The notes under the pieces: generated by a model
The model's input: only the letters and a program-made list of their open reading frames with translations
Told to the model about the DNA's origin: nothing
Database searches by the model: none
Origin: Nonomuraea antri
GTDB taxonomy: Bacteria; Actinomycetota; Actinomycetes; Streptosporangiales; Streptosporangiaceae
Assembly (NCBI RefSeq): GCF_013283785.1
Contig: NZ_JABCPZ010000003.1
Location: 62,001 to 126,000 of the forward strand
Length of the DNA stretch: 64,000 nt
Direction: 5' to 3'
Made by a program: the position numbers and the translations under genes
Part shown: one piece after another, positions 50,007 to 58,761 of the stretch
Position numbering within the stretch: position 1 is the first letter of the stretch
Layout: each line of letters starts with the position of its first letter

Positions 50007-50913
50007 CCGGGAGCCGGCGCTGCCGGATCGCGCCGCGCACCGCCTTGGCGAGCTGGGCGTACTCGGTGGCGCGGGCCGACGAGGCGCGATAGGCGAGGCC
50101 GATCGTGCGGCCCGGCGCCGGGTCGGCGAAGCGGCGCAGCGCCAGGCGTACCCGCTTGCCCGTCTCCACGGGCACCGCCGACTCGGGCAGCAGCGTCACG
50201 CCCAGGCCGCCCGCGACGAGCTGCACCAGCGTGGGCAGGCTGGTGGCGTACGTGGTGGCGGTGGCCCGGGCGCCCACCTCGCGGCAGACGTCGATGGCCT
50301 GCTCGCGCAGGCAGTGCCCCTGGTTGAGCAGGACGATGTCCAGCCCCTTGAGCGCCTCGCGGCCGAGCGGCGCGGGGTCGGCGGCCAGCGGGTGCCCGTG
50401 CGGGAGCGCCAGCAGGAACTCCTCGTCGTACAGCGGCTCCTCCACCAGCCCGCCGATCTCGGTGGGCAGCGCGAGCAGCACCAGGTCGAGCCGGCCCTCG
50501 CGCACCTCCTCCAGGATCGTCTCGGTCTTGGCCTCGTGCACGGTCAGCTTCAGCCGCGGGAACCGCCGGGCGAACATGGGCAGCAGCGCGGGCAGCACGT
50601 ACGGCGCCACGGTCGGGATCACGCCCAGGTGGGCCGGGCCGTTGAACGGCTCGCGGTTCTGGGCCACCTCGCCCATCAGGTCGTCCACCGCGGCCAGCAC
50701 CCGCCAGGCGTGCTCGGCGACGCGTTCGCCCGACGGGGTGAGCAGCACCTTCCTGGTGGTCCTCTCGAGCAGCTGGGTGTCGAGGATCTCCTCCAGCGCG
50801 GAGACGTTGCCCGACAGCGTGGGCTGGCTCATCCGCAGCGCCGCGGCCGCTTCCCTGAAGTGGAGATGCTCGGCCACGGCGAGGAAAGAGCGCAGCTGAG
50901 CGAGGGTGGGCAT
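49990..50913 (-). CDS. oxyR: LysR-type peroxide sensor OxyR
   Basis: A 307-residue LysR regulator: helix-turn-helix at 1-60 (FREAAAALRMSQPTLSGNVSALEE), then the regulatory domain with QGHCLREQAIDVC. Two Cys eight residues apart near positions 200 and 209 match the OxyR disulfide pair, so it should respond to hydrogen peroxide. It diverges from ahpC-ahpD, its classical target, with 112 bp between starts. A GATT-TCTCG-AATC inverted repeat (50958-50970) lies in that region. ATG 50913 is chosen over a GTG 21 nt upstream. Confidence 0.93.
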   Translation of the reverse strand: MPTLAQLRSFLAVAEHLHFREAAAALRMSQPTLSGNVSALEEILDTQLLERTTRKVLLTPSGERVAEHAWRVLAAVDDLMGEVAQNREPFNGPAHLGVIPTVAPYVLPALLPMFARRFPRLKLTVHEAKTETILEEVREGRLDLVLLALPTEIGGLVEEPLYDEEFLLALPHGHPLAADPAPLGREALKGLDIVLLNQGHCLREQAIDVCREVGARATATTYATSLPTLVQLVAGGLGVTLLPESAVPVETGKRVRLALRRFADPAPGRTIGLAYRASSARATEYAQLAKAVRGAIRQRRLPVKVVS

Positions 50914-51025
50914 CGGCTCACTGATAGGAATCACCTCTCACATTGGTGCGACTGCTCGATTTCTCGAATCAATGCTACGTGCGGCAACCTAGGGCCACCG
51001 CACAACACATCAAAGGAGATGGACG

Positions 51026-51577
51026 TTGCTCACCGTCGGTGACCACTTCCCCGCGTACGAACTCACCGCCTGCGTCGACCTCGACCCCGACAAGGCGTTC
51101 GCTGAGATCAACCACAAGACCTACGAGGGCAAGTGGCGTGTCGTGTTCTTCTGGCCGAAGGACTTCACGTTCGTCTGCCCGACGGAGATCGCCGAGTTCG
51201 GCCGGCTCAACGGTGAGTTCGCCGACCGCGACGCCCAGGTGCTGGGTGTCTCGATCGACTCGGAGTTCGTGCACCACGCCTGGCGCAAGAACCACGAGGA
51301 CCTGCGCGACCTGCCCTTCCCGATGCTCAGCGACATCAAGCGCGAGCTGTCGGAGGCCTGCGGCGTGCTCGGCAAGGACGGCGTCGCCCAGCGCGCCACC
51401 TTCATCGTCGACCAGAACAACGAGATCCAGTTCTCGATGGTGACCGCCGGTTCGGTCGGCCGCAACGTCAAGGAGGTCCTGCGGGTCCTCGACGCCCTGC
51501 AGTCCGACGAGCTGTGCCCGTGCAACTGGAACAAGGGCGAGGCCGGCCTCGACGCCCAGAAGCTGCTGGCCCAGTAA
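51026..51577 (+). CDS. ahpC: Alkyl hydroperoxide reductase, peroxiredoxin AhpC
   Basis: A 183-residue 2-Cys peroxiredoxin. The peroxidatic Cys51 is in [14 protein letters not shown], and the C-terminal [10 protein letters not shown] carries resolving Cys residues, the arrangement of the AhpD-dependent mycobacterial type. TTG 51026 follows AAAGGAG. It removes peroxides and is reduced by AhpD encoded 43 nt downstream. Expression is probably controlled by the divergent OxyR. Confidence 0.96.
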   Translation: MLTVGDHFPAYELTACVDLDPDKAFAEINHKTYEGKWRVVFFWPKDFTFVCPTEIAEFGRLNGEFADRDAQVLGVSIDSEFVHHAWRKNHEDLRDLPFPMLSDIKRELSEACGVLGKDGVAQRATFIVDQNNEIQFSMVTAGSVGRNVKEVLRVLDALQSDELCPCNWNKGEAGLDAQKLLAQ

Positions 51578-51620
51578 TCCGGCTCTCAGAATTCGGCTCG
51601 ACGACACGGGGGAGAAGCGC

Positions 51621-52157
51621 ATGAGCGTCGACAACCTGAAGGCCCTGCTGCCTGACTACGCCAAGGACACCCGGCTCAACCTGGGCTCGGTCACGACCAC
51701 GTCGGCGCTGACCGACCAGCAGCTCTGGGGCACAGCCCTGGCCTGCGCGCTGGCCACCCGGTCGGCGAAGGTCATCGCGGAGATCTCCGCGGACGCCGCC
51801 GACCACCTGTCGGCCGAGGCGTTCACGGCCGCCAAGGCCGCCGCGTCGATCATGGCGATGAACAACGTGTACTACCGGGCCACGCACCTCATCGGCGACG
51901 AGACGTACGCGACGCTGCCGGCCAGGCTGCGGATGACCGTGATCGGCAACCCGGGCGTGGACAAGGCGGACTTCGAGCTGTGGTGCCTGGCCGTCTCCGC
52001 GATCAACGGCTGCGGCCGCTGCCTGGAGTCGCACGAGCAGGTGCTGCGCGGCGCGGGGCTGTCCAAGGAACTGGTGCAGGAGGCGCTGCGGGTGGCCGCG
52101 GTCATCAACGCCACCGCCGCCACCCTGGAGGCCGAGGCCGCCCTGGTGACGGTCTGA
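51621..52157 (+). CDS. ahpD: Alkyl hydroperoxide reductase AhpD
   Basis: A 178-residue AhpD. The active site [16 protein letters not shown] near residue 130 has the CXXC and the His of the thiol relay. It passes electrons from a dihydrolipoamide-type donor to AhpC. The N-terminal [21 protein letters not shown] matches the actinobacterial family start. ATG 51621 has GGGGGAGAAG upstream. It is followed by a strong hairpin. Confidence 0.96.
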   Translation: MSVDNLKALLPDYAKDTRLNLGSVTTTSALTDQQLWGTALACALATRSAKVIAEISADAADHLSAEAFTAAKAAASIMAMNNVYYRATHLIGDETYATLPARLRMTVIGNPGVDKADFELWCLAVSAINGCGRCLESHEQVLRGAGLSKELVQEALRVAAVINATAATLEAEAALVTV

Positions 52158-52246
52158 CCGTCCGGCGGCCGTGCCGTTGGTACGGCCTGACCGCCCGGCC
52201 GGGTCCTGCCCCCGGTCGTGCCGGCGGTCGCGCCTGACCAACCAGC

Positions 52247-52280
52247 GAAGGCGGGCGTCCCCTTGCGGGCGCCCGCCTTC
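52247..52280. terminator. Hairpin terminator between ahpD and the FUSC gene
   Basis: GAAGGCGGGCG (52247-52257) pairs perfectly with CGCCCGCCTTC (52270-52280) around a 12-nt loop that can itself add CCC/GGG pairs. It has no T-tract, as is common in GC-rich actinomycetes. It sits between convergent genes and may serve both. Confidence 0.75.
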
Positions 52281-52281
52281 G

Positions 52282-53373
52282 TCATGCCTGCCGCTGCTCC
52301 GAGGCGTCCAGCGGGACGAGGGCGGCGGTGGCGTCGCCGTGCTCCAGGCCCGTCGCCTGGAGCAGGTCCACCACGATGGACCTGAGCTGCGCGTTGATGA
52401 CGTGCGCGGAGAACCCGAGCCGTTCCGGCCGTTCCTTGGCCGCGACCGCGAGCAGCGCCTGCCGCGACAGGGTGGGCTCGCGTCCCGCGCCGAGTTCGAG
52501 CTGGAGCAGCAGCGCCGCCTCGGAGACCTCGCGCAGCGACTCGGCCAGCTCGGCCGGGGGCGGCGACGACTCGCCGAGCGCCGCCAGCGTCCGCCTGACC
52601 AGCACCCGCGCGTTGCGCAGCGCCAGGTCCACGGGCACGGCGGCGGTCTCGTACCTGGCCAGCCTGGCCCGGCGGTGCCAGTGCAGCGGCGAGATCATGA
52701 TGATCTCCTTGCTGGTCTCCAGCGCCTGCTCGAACTCCTCCACCGCCGCCTGCGTGCTGCGGGCCTCCTCCAGCGCCTCGGCGGCCAGTTCCACGTCGCG
52801 TTTCTCGATGGACACCGCCGCCTGCTCCAGGACGGTGGACAGCGCGTCCAGCACGCCCGATAGGTGCTTGGCCGCGATCGTGAACGGGCTGGCGGGCAGC
52901 AGCGCCACCGCCGCGATGCCGATCACGCTGCCGGTGAGCGCGTCGGCCATGCGGTCGAGCCCGCCGTCGCCGTCGCCGGGCACGACCGTGGCGACCAGCA
53001 CCGCGGACGAGCCCACCTGCGCCACGAACAGCGACCCGCTGTCCAGCAGCACCGCGGTGCCCATGGCCAGCGCCACGACGAGCGCGATCTGCCACCAGCC
53101 CGAGCCGATCCAGGACACCAGCAGGTCGCCCAGGCCCACGCCCAGGCTGACCCCGATGACCAACTCGGCCACCCGGCGCAGCCGCTGCCCGAGCCCGACG
53201 CCGACGCAGATCAGCACGGAGATCGGGGCGAAGAACGGCTGCGGGTGCCCGAGCACCTGCACCGCGATCGCCCAGGCCAGCGCCGCGCCCACCGCGCACT
53301 GCGCGATGGAGGGTGCCGCGAGGCCGAACGTGCTCAGCCGTTCCTTCAGATGATCGCCGAGCCTCGTTCGCAC
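52282..53373 (-). CDS. FUSC/aromatic acid exporter family membrane protein
   Basis: A 363-residue protein: six hydrophobic helices in the first 185 residues (GAALAWAIAVQVLGHPQPFFAPISVLICVGVGLGQR is characteristic), then a cytoplasmic helical domain of about 180 residues with coiled-coil tendency. The family exports aromatic acids or similar compounds. GTG 53373 has GGTGGA upstream; an earlier in-frame start would run through a 13-bp inverted repeat that is better read as the operator of this gene. Confidence 0.88.
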   Translation of the reverse strand: MRTRLGDHLKERLSTFGLAAPSIAQCAVGAALAWAIAVQVLGHPQPFFAPISVLICVGVGLGQRLRRVAELVIGVSLGVGLGDLLVSWIGSGWWQIALVVALAMGTAVLLDSGSLFVAQVGSSAVLVATVVPGDGDGGLDRMADALTGSVIGIAAVALLPASPFTIAAKHLSGVLDALSTVLEQAAVSIEKRDVELAAEALEEARSTQAAVEEFEQALETSKEIIMISPLHWHRRARLARYETAAVPVDLALRNARVLVRRTLAALGESSPPPAELAESLREVSEAALLLQLELGAGREPTLSRQALLAVAAKERPERLGFSAHVINAQLRSIVVDLLQATGLEHGDATAALVPLDASEQRQA

Positions 53374-53387
53374 GCTTCCACCTTGGC

Positions 53388-53419
53388 GGATCTTTGTGAC
53401 ATTACGGTCACAAAGATCC
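53388..53419. promoter_or_regulatory. Perfect 13-bp inverted repeat upstream of the FUSC exporter gene
   Basis: GGATCTTTGTGAC (53388-53400) and GTCACAAAGATCC (53407-53419) flank ATTACG. The inner TTGTGAC...GTCACAA recalls Crp- or Rex-like half-sites, but the spacing between TGTGA and TCACA is 8, not 6. It begins 15 nt before the GTG start, so bound protein would block the promoter. Confidence 0.7.
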
Positions 53420-53438
53420 ATACAGTTTAAAGAGGCCG

Positions 53439-54107
53439 TTACGCATCGAGGAAGGCGTCGACCACCCGCAGGAACTCGGCCCGCGCCGACATGTGGATCA
53501 GGTGCCCCGCGTCGATGGTGACGAACTCGGCGCCCGGGATGCGGGCCGCCGTCTCGTCCAGCGTGAACTGGCTTCGCGGGCCGCCGGACAGCACGAGCGT
53601 CGGCGCGGTGATCCCGCCGAGCGCGTCGGCCCAGGCCGGGTCGGGGTCGATGAACTGCCGTTCGGTCTCGTGCATCATGCGCCAGTCGAACCCGGTCGAG
53701 TCGTCCTCCATCAGCGGCGGGCGCCCGGTCACCGGGTACGGGGGCACCGGGTCCTCCAGCACCAGCCGCTCGATCCGGCCGGGATGCGCCATGGCCGCGT
53801 GGTAGGCGACCAGCCCGCCCAGCGAGTGCCCGATCAGCGTGGCCCGGTCGTGGCCGAGCGCGTCCAGGAAGGCGATCACGTCCTGGGCCATCACGGAGAA
53901 GCGGTAGTCGCCCGGGAAGTCGCTGGCGCCGTGACCGCGCAGGTCGAGCGCGTGGACGTGGTAGCGGGCGGCGAAGTGCTGGGTGATGCCGTTCCAGTCG
54001 TTGTGGTCGGCGGTACGCCCGTGCAACAGCACCAGCGGGGGAGCGCCGGGCGACCCCTCTTCGCGATATGTGAGCTTTATCCCGTTCGCCACTAATGCGC
54101 GTATCAC
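53439..54107 (-). CDS. Alpha/beta hydrolase
   Basis: A 222-residue hydrolase with the oxyanion segment LVLLHGRTADHNDW, nucleophile Ser in IGHSLGGLVAYHAA, Asp probably in PTLVLSGGPRSQF, and His in IDAGHLIHM. The substrate is unknown; esters and lactones are typical. GTG 54107 is chosen; a GTG at 54092 (ANGIKLTYREEG) is equally possible. It stands between the FUSC exporter and the divergent barbiturase-family gene, so it may act on a related compound. Confidence 0.82.
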   Translation of the reverse strand: MIRALVANGIKLTYREEGSPGAPPLVLLHGRTADHNDWNGITQHFAARYHVHALDLRGHGASDFPGDYRFSVMAQDVIAFLDALGHDRATLIGHSLGGLVAYHAAMAHPGRIERLVLEDPVPPYPVTGRPPLMEDDSTGFDWRMMHETERQFIDPDPAWADALGGITAPTLVLSGGPRSQFTLDETAARIPGAEFVTIDAGHLIHMSARAEFLRVVDAFLDA

Positions 54108-54235
54108 GGCGTTCAGCCTACGCACCTCGACAACCGGAGAGCCGTTCCTGGGCAGACATTGCCCATGAAGCGCCACCGGAGCGCTGACTAGCGTCGTCGG
54201 CGTGGGGGTAAGGCTGGCCAGGGAAAGGGGTTGCG

Positions 54236-55333
54236 ATGCCGGATCCGGTTGAAGTGCGCAAGGTGCCCATCGAGAGCGTGACCGACGCCTCCGGGCTCGA
54301 ACGGCTCATCGACGACGGCGTGATCGAGGCCGGCCGGGTGCTGGCGGTGATCGGCAAGACCGAGGGCAACGGCGGCGTGAACGACTACACCCGCATCCTG
54401 GCGGACCGGGCGTTCCGCGACGTGCTGTCGAGCCGGGGCCACCCGGCGGCGGAACGGGTGCCGCTGGTGTGGTCCGGCGGCACCGACGGCGTCCTCAGCC
54501 CGCACGCCACGATCTTCGCCACCGTCGAGCCGGCACGCGCCCCCGCCTCCGACGAGCCGCGCGTGTCGGTCGGGGTGGCGATGAGCGAGGTCATCCTGCC
54601 CGAGGACATCGGCCGCCCGGCCATGGTGGAGAAGGTCGCGGCCGGCGTGCGCGAGGCCATGAAGATCGCCGGCATCGACGACCCGCGCGACGTGCACTAC
54701 GTCCAGACCAAGACGCCGCTGCTCACGCTGGCCACCATCACCGACGCCAAGAGCCGCGGCCAGAGCACCGCCATCGAGGAGACCGGCCCGTCCATGGACC
54801 TGTCGAACTCCACCACCGCGCTCGGCATCGCGGTCGCGCTGGGCGAGATCGACATGCCGCGAGCCGACCAGATTCACAAGGACCTGTCGCTGTACTCGTC
54901 GGTCGCCTCCTGCTCCTCCGGCGTGGAGCTGGACCGGGCGCAGATCGTGCTGGTCGGCAACGTGCGCGGCATCGGCGGACGCTACCGGATCGGGCACGGC
55001 GTGATGCGCGACGCGCTCGACGCCGACGGCATCTGGGCCGCCATCAGGGACTCGGGGCTGCCGCTGCCCGACCGTCCGCACCCGTCCGACCTCGGCGACC
55101 GGCTGGTGAACGTCTTCATGAAGTGCGAGGCCGACCCGTCCGGCCGGGTCAGGGGCCGGCGCAACATCATGCTGGACGACTCCGACGTGCACTGGCACCG
55201 CCAGATCAAGGCGACGGTGGGCGGGGTCGCGGCGGCGGTGACGGGAGATCCGGCGGTGTTCGTGTCGGTGGCCGCCGTGCACCAGGGTCCGTCGGGCGGC
55301 GGTCCGGTGGCCGCCATCGCCGACCTGGGATAG
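54236..55333 (+). CDS. Ring-opening amidohydrolase of the barbiturase/cyanuric acid hydrolase (AtzD) family
   Basis: A 365-residue enzyme with the three repeated domains of this rare fold. Each supplies a Ser-Lys pair: Lys41 in [16 protein letters not shown] with Ser in [19 protein letters not shown] with SSGVELD; and QIKATVGG with [11 protein letters not shown] near the end. Members open cyanuric acid (AtzD, TrzD) or barbituric acid (barbiturase of oxidative pyrimidine degradation). Which one cannot be decided by eye. ATG 54236 follows AAAGGGG. Its 3' end is overlapped for 128 nt by the convergent MMPL gene. Confidence 0.92.
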   Translation: MPDPVEVRKVPIESVTDASGLERLIDDGVIEAGRVLAVIGKTEGNGGVNDYTRILADRAFRDVLSSRGHPAAERVPLVWSGGTDGVLSPHATIFATVEPARAPASDEPRVSVGVAMSEVILPEDIGRPAMVEKVAAGVREAMKIAGIDDPRDVHYVQTKTPLLTLATITDAKSRGQSTAIEETGPSMDLSNSTTALGIAVALGEIDMPRADQIHKDLSLYSSVASCSSGVELDRAQIVLVGNVRGIGGRYRIGHGVMRDALDADGIWAAIRDSGLPLPDRPHPSDLGDRLVNVFMKCEADPSGRVRGRRNIMLDDSDVHWHRQIKATVGGVAAAVTGDPAVFVSVAAVHQGPSGGGPVAAIADLG

Positions 55334-57482
55334 GCATCCACCAGTTGCGGTGGCCGAGCAGCCGCATGAGCGCGGGTACCAGGACGAGCCTGACCAGCGT
55401 CGCGTCGATCGCGATCGCCGCGGCCACGGTGAAGCCGATCTGCCTGACCTCCTGCCGGTGCCCGGCCATCAGGCTGGCGAAGCCGACCGTCATCACCGCG
55501 GCGGCCAGCGTGATCGTCCTGGTGGTGTTGCGCATGCCGTGCGCCACGGCGGCGGCGTTGTCGCCGGTCGCCCGGTAGTGCTCGGCGATGCGGTGCACCA
55601 GGAACACCTCGTAGTCCAGCGACAGGCCGAACACGATCGTGCAGCACAGCAGCGGCAGCAGCGCCACCACCGGCCCGTCGAAGGCCAGCGCGAGCAGCCC
55701 GAACGCGGCCGCCACCGCCAGCAGGTTCATCACCACGGCCTTGACCGGGATGAGCACGCTGCGGAACACCACCAGCAGGAACAGCAGCGTGCAGACCAGC
55801 ACCAGCACGACCACCTGACGCAGCGGGGCCAGGCCCTCGGCCAGCAGGTCGGCGGCCACGGCCGCGGCCCCGCCCAGGTGGACCGGCCGATCCGGGACGA
55901 GCGCGGCCAGCCGGGTGCGCAGCCGGTCCAGCAGGACGGCCGACTCCGGCGCGTCGGCGGGCACCCGCCCGAACGCGGCCACCATCGTGAGCCCCCGGCC
56001 GTTGGACAGCGCGGAGGCGCCGGACACGCCGGGTTCCGCCCTGACCACCCGGGTCAGCAGGGCCGTCTCCGCCGGGGTGGCGCCGGGGACCACGACGGTG
56101 ATCAGGCTGCCCAGGCCGTCGGCCTCCATCCTGGCCAGGCCCTGGCCCGCGCTCGTGCCGGCGATGGCCGGACGGTCGTAGTCGACGCCCAGCCGCATCC
56201 CGGTGGCCGGGAGCGCGCACAGCAGCAGCAGCGCGGCGACGCCCAGGGCGTACGGCCACGGCCGCCTGGTCAGATGCCGCGCCCACCGCCCGCCCACCCT
56301 CTCCCGCTCCCGGACGGGCGGGGTCTTCTCGCTGACGAAGGGCAGGCGGCGCGGAAGCGGGATCCGGCCGCGTTCCAGCCAGCGGTCCGCCGCGACCAGC
56401 ACGGCGGGCAGCAGGGTCAGCGCGGCCGCGACCGCGACGACCGCGGCCACGGCGGCCGGCGCGATGAGCGTCCTGGCCAGTTGTGAGCGCACCACCGCCA
56501 GCCCGCACCCGGAGATCATCACCACCGCGAGCCCGCACCAGGCCACGGTCGTCCCCGCGGTGCCCACCGCCGTCGCCGCCGCCTGCTCGCGCCCGGCGCC
56601 GTCCTGCCTGGCCTGGCGATAACGCAGCAGGACGAGCAGCGCGTAGTCCAGGCCGAGCCCCAGCCCGACGGTGGCGACCACGGTCAGCGTGAGCGTGTTG
56701 GCCCCCATCCAGCCGCCCGTCACCGCCAGCACCGCCGTGCCGCCCAGGATGGTGACCCCGGCGATCAGCAGCGGGACCAGCGCCGCGCCCAGCGTCCCGA
56801 GCCCAACCACGAGCACGGCCAGCGTGAGCGGCACCGCGATCGTCTCCGCCCGGCGCAGGTCGGCCAGGTCGGCCCGCCTGATCTCGGCGAACACCGGCGT
56901 CACGCCGACCAGCCCGGCCGTCACCCGTCCGCCGGAGATCTGGCGCAGCGCGTCGTCCAGGGCCGCCTGCTGGGCCGGGAGCCGGTGCTGGCGTTCGGTG
57001 TCGTCGCCGGTCAGGCCCGCCAGCGCGTACGCGTGCCGCGGGTCCTGGCCGTCGACCGGGGGCATCGGGCGTACCGAGGAGATGCCGGGCGCGCGGGCCA
57101 GCGCGGCCAGCCCCGCGGACATCGCCCGGCGGTAGGCCGGCCGCCGCGCCCGCAGTTCCCCGGCCGCGAACGCGACCACCACCTGCTCGTCGCCCCACGC
57201 GGGAAAGCCGGTCGCGGCGAGCTCGGCCGCCCGCGCGGACGGCGAGCCCGCCACCGTCTGGGACGGCGCGGCCAGCCCGCGCAGCAGCCCGGGCAGCAGC
57301 GCCAGCGCGACCAGGGCCAGCACGGCCCAGGCCAGCAGCACCCGCCCGCGTTGCCGCGCGCAGGCGGCGCCGATCGTCCAGGCCAGGCCGGGGTGGCGCG
57401 CCGGGAGCGGCGGACGGGCACGTCCCGTACGGCTCAGAGTCACCGCGCCCACGTTACCCGTTGTAGTCGTGCTGGTGCTCAC
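55206..57482 (-). CDS. MMPL-family RND transporter
   Basis: A 758-residue protein with two halves, each with one helix, a large outer domain and a five-helix block. Typical pieces are [20 protein letters not shown] and its counterpart [18 protein letters not shown], with the proton-relay Asp-Tyr pairs. It probably exports lipids or drugs. The C-terminus after [11 protein letters not shown] is a Pro/Arg-rich tail of about 45 residues encoded antisense to the barbiturase-family gene. GTG 57482 is used. A PadR gene diverges from it. Confidence 0.9.
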   Translation of the reverse strand: MSTSTTTTGNVGAVTLSRTGRARPPLPARHPGLAWTIGAACARQRGRVLLAWAVLALVALALLPGLLRGLAAPSQTVAGSPSARAAELAATGFPAWGDEQVVVAFAAGELRARRPAYRRAMSAGLAALARAPGISSVRPMPPVDGQDPRHAYALAGLTGDDTERQHRLPAQQAALDDALRQISGGRVTAGLVGVTPVFAEIRRADLADLRRAETIAVPLTLAVLVVGLGTLGAALVPLLIAGVTILGGTAVLAVTGGWMGANTLTLTVVATVGLGLGLDYALLVLLRYRQARQDGAGREQAAATAVGTAGTTVAWCGLAVVMISGCGLAVVRSQLARTLIAPAAVAAVVAVAAALTLLPAVLVAADRWLERGRIPLPRRLPFVSEKTPPVRERERVGGRWARHLTRRPWPYALGVAALLLLCALPATGMRLGVDYDRPAIAGTSAGQGLARMEADGLGSLITVVVPGATPAETALLTRVVRAEPGVSGASALSNGRGLTMVAAFGRVPADAPESAVLLDRLRTRLAALVPDRPVHLGGAAAVAADLLAEGLAPLRQVVVLVLVCTLLFLLVVFRSVLIPVKAVVMNLLAVAAAFGLLALAFDGPVVALLPLLCCTIVFGLSLDYEVFLVHRIAEHYRATGDNAAAVAHGMRNTTRTITLAAAVMTVGFASLMAGHRQEVRQIGFTVAAAIAIDATLVRLVLVPALMRLLGHRNWWMPIPGRRWRPPDRRPTDPGARRPPTRTPPDLPSPPPRPRPPSP

Positions 57483-57505
57483 AGTGATGTATCCGTGTGG
57501 CAAGC

Positions 57506-57521
57506 CTCTACCTATGTAGAG
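57506..57521. promoter_or_regulatory. Candidate PadR operator between padR-like and MMPL genes
   Basis: CTCTAC-CTAT-GTAGAG is a perfect 6-bp inverted repeat lying 8 nt before the PadR-type ATG and 23 nt from the MMPL GTG. It overlaps the TAGAGT -10 box (57517-57522) of the regulator gene. Its arms equal the outer arms (CTCTAC/GTAGAG) of the cydA palindrome block. Confidence 0.55.
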
Positions 57522-57529
57522 TTCGAGTT

Positions 57530-57874
57530 ATGCAGCACGCCGGACCCCGGATGACCATGACGACGCAGGCCGTCCTGCGCGTTCTCCTGACCGACCCCGA
57601 CCGCGCACGCTACGGGCTCGAACTGTGCGACCTGGCCGGCATGCCCAGCGGCACGGTCTACCCCATCCTGGCCAGGCTGGAGCAGGTCGGCTGGGTGGAG
57701 AGCCGGTGGGAGGACCCGGAGACGCACGTCGACGCCAAACGCCCGCGCCGCCGCTACTACCGCGTCACCAGCGACGGCGCGGAACGGGGCAGGGAGGCGA
57801 TCGCCCAGGCCTACCGCGCACGCAGGCAGCAGGTGCCCGCCTGGCTGCCGGGTCCCGCCGGGGGCACGCCATGA
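57530..57874 (+). CDS. PadR-family transcriptional regulator
   Basis: A 114-residue PadR protein of the short subfamily: TTQAVLRVLLTDPDRARYGLELCDLAGMPSGTVYPILARLEQVGWVESRWED is the winged helix, followed by RRRYYRVTSDGAERGREAI. It likely represses the divergent MMPL exporter gene and itself through the inverted repeat between them. ATG 57530 is 7 nt after a TAGAGT box. The stop overlaps the ATG of the HD protein (ATGA). Confidence 0.9.
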   Translation: MQHAGPRMTMTTQAVLRVLLTDPDRARYGLELCDLAGMPSGTVYPILARLEQVGWVESRWEDPETHVDAKRPRRRYYRVTSDGAERGREAIAQAYRARRQQVPAWLPGPAGGTP

Positions 57875-58716
57875 AACCGCTGCTCGACGCGATCGGCGAC
57901 ACCCTCACCGACGAGCAGTTACAACAGGTGCACCGGGCCTACATCGTGGCCGCCTACTGGCACCGCGACCAGCTCAGGCACAGCGGCGACCCGTACATCA
58001 CCCACCCGGTGGCCGTCGCCGCGATCCTGGCCGAGCTGGGCATGAACCACGAGCTGATCTGCGCGGCCCTGCTGCACGACGTGCCGGGCAAGACCGGCTG
58101 CACCGACGCCGAACTGGCCGCCGAGTTCGACGAGCCGATCATGGAGCTGATCCGCGGCTTCCGCGTGCTCGACCGCGACCGCAGGCCGGACGACTGGCAG
58201 ACCTCCACCGACGAACGCGTCCTCACGCTCAAGCTGATCGACCGCCTGCACAACATGCGCATCATGCAGTTCCTGCCCGAGCACCGCCGGCGCCGGGTCT
58301 GCCAGGAGGGCAGGGAGGTCTTCGCCCCGGTCGCCGCCCGGCTGGGCATGGAGCGGATCAAGCGCGAGTTCGAGCAGCTGTCCGGGCGCGACGGGGTGCG
58401 GATGTCCTACCGGGTGATCGCGGCGGGGGCGATCATCCTGCCGGCCGGGACCAGGCAGCGCTGGCTGGAGGACTGGCTGGGCGAGCTCTACTGGCTGCCG
58501 AACCCGCGGGCGCGCATGCGGTTCGCGGTCGACCTGCTCAAGGGCATGCCCAGGATGGCCGCCACGCTGTGGTGGCCCAGGGGCGCGGACGCACTCCGCC
58601 GCGCCGCCCGCGCCGCCCGCGCCGTCCGCGCCCGGCTCGGCTCCGGTCCTGGCCCTGGCTCCGGTCCTGGCCCTGGCTCCGGTCCTGGCCCTGGCTCCGG
58701 GCGCGAGGGTGGGTGA
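57871..58716 (+). CDS. RelA/SpoT-type HD-domain protein lacking the catalytic ED pair
   Basis: A 281-residue protein whose first 180 residues follow the ppGpp hydrolase HD domain: SGDPYITHPVAVAAILAELG, then AALLHDVPGKTG and LKLIDRLHNMRIM. In active hydrolases the central motif is HDxxED; here it is HDVPGKT, so the Glu-Asp pair is replaced by Gly-Lys. No synthetase domain follows. The metal-binding His and Asp remain. The C-terminus ends in a Gly/Pro/Ser repeat. ATG 57871 overlaps the PadR stop, so it is co-expressed with that regulator. It may be a sensor or a hydrolase of another nucleotide. Confidence 0.82.
   Translation: MKPLLDAIGDTLTDEQLQQVHRAYIVAAYWHRDQLRHSGDPYITHPVAVAAILAELGMNHELICAALLHDVPGKTGCTDAELAAEFDEPIMELIRGFRVLDRDRRPDDWQTSTDERVLTLKLIDRLHNMRIMQFLPEHRRRRVCQEGREVFAPVAARLGMERIKREFEQLSGRDGVRMSYRVIAAGAIILPAGTRQRWLEDWLGELYWLPNPRARMRFAVDLLKGMPRMAATLWWPRGADALRRAARAARAVRARLGSGPGPGSGPGPGSGPGPGSGREGG
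58639..58700. repeat. 18-bp tandem repeat inside the HD-protein gene
   Basis: GGCTCCGGTCCTGGCCCT is repeated three times without mismatch (58639-58692), followed by GGCTCCGG. It encodes GSGPGP units at the C-terminus. As the unit is a multiple of three, copy-number changes would keep the frame. Confidence 0.9.
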
Positions 58717-58761
58717 CGCCGCGCTCGGGACCGTGCGCGGGCGCGGGTAGTCTCGGACGCT

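Noticed and set aside
53388-53419. Standard Crp or Rex site
   Set aside because: The half-sites are similar but TGTGA and TCACA are 8 nt apart instead of 6, and the symmetry extends well beyond the Crp/Rex core.
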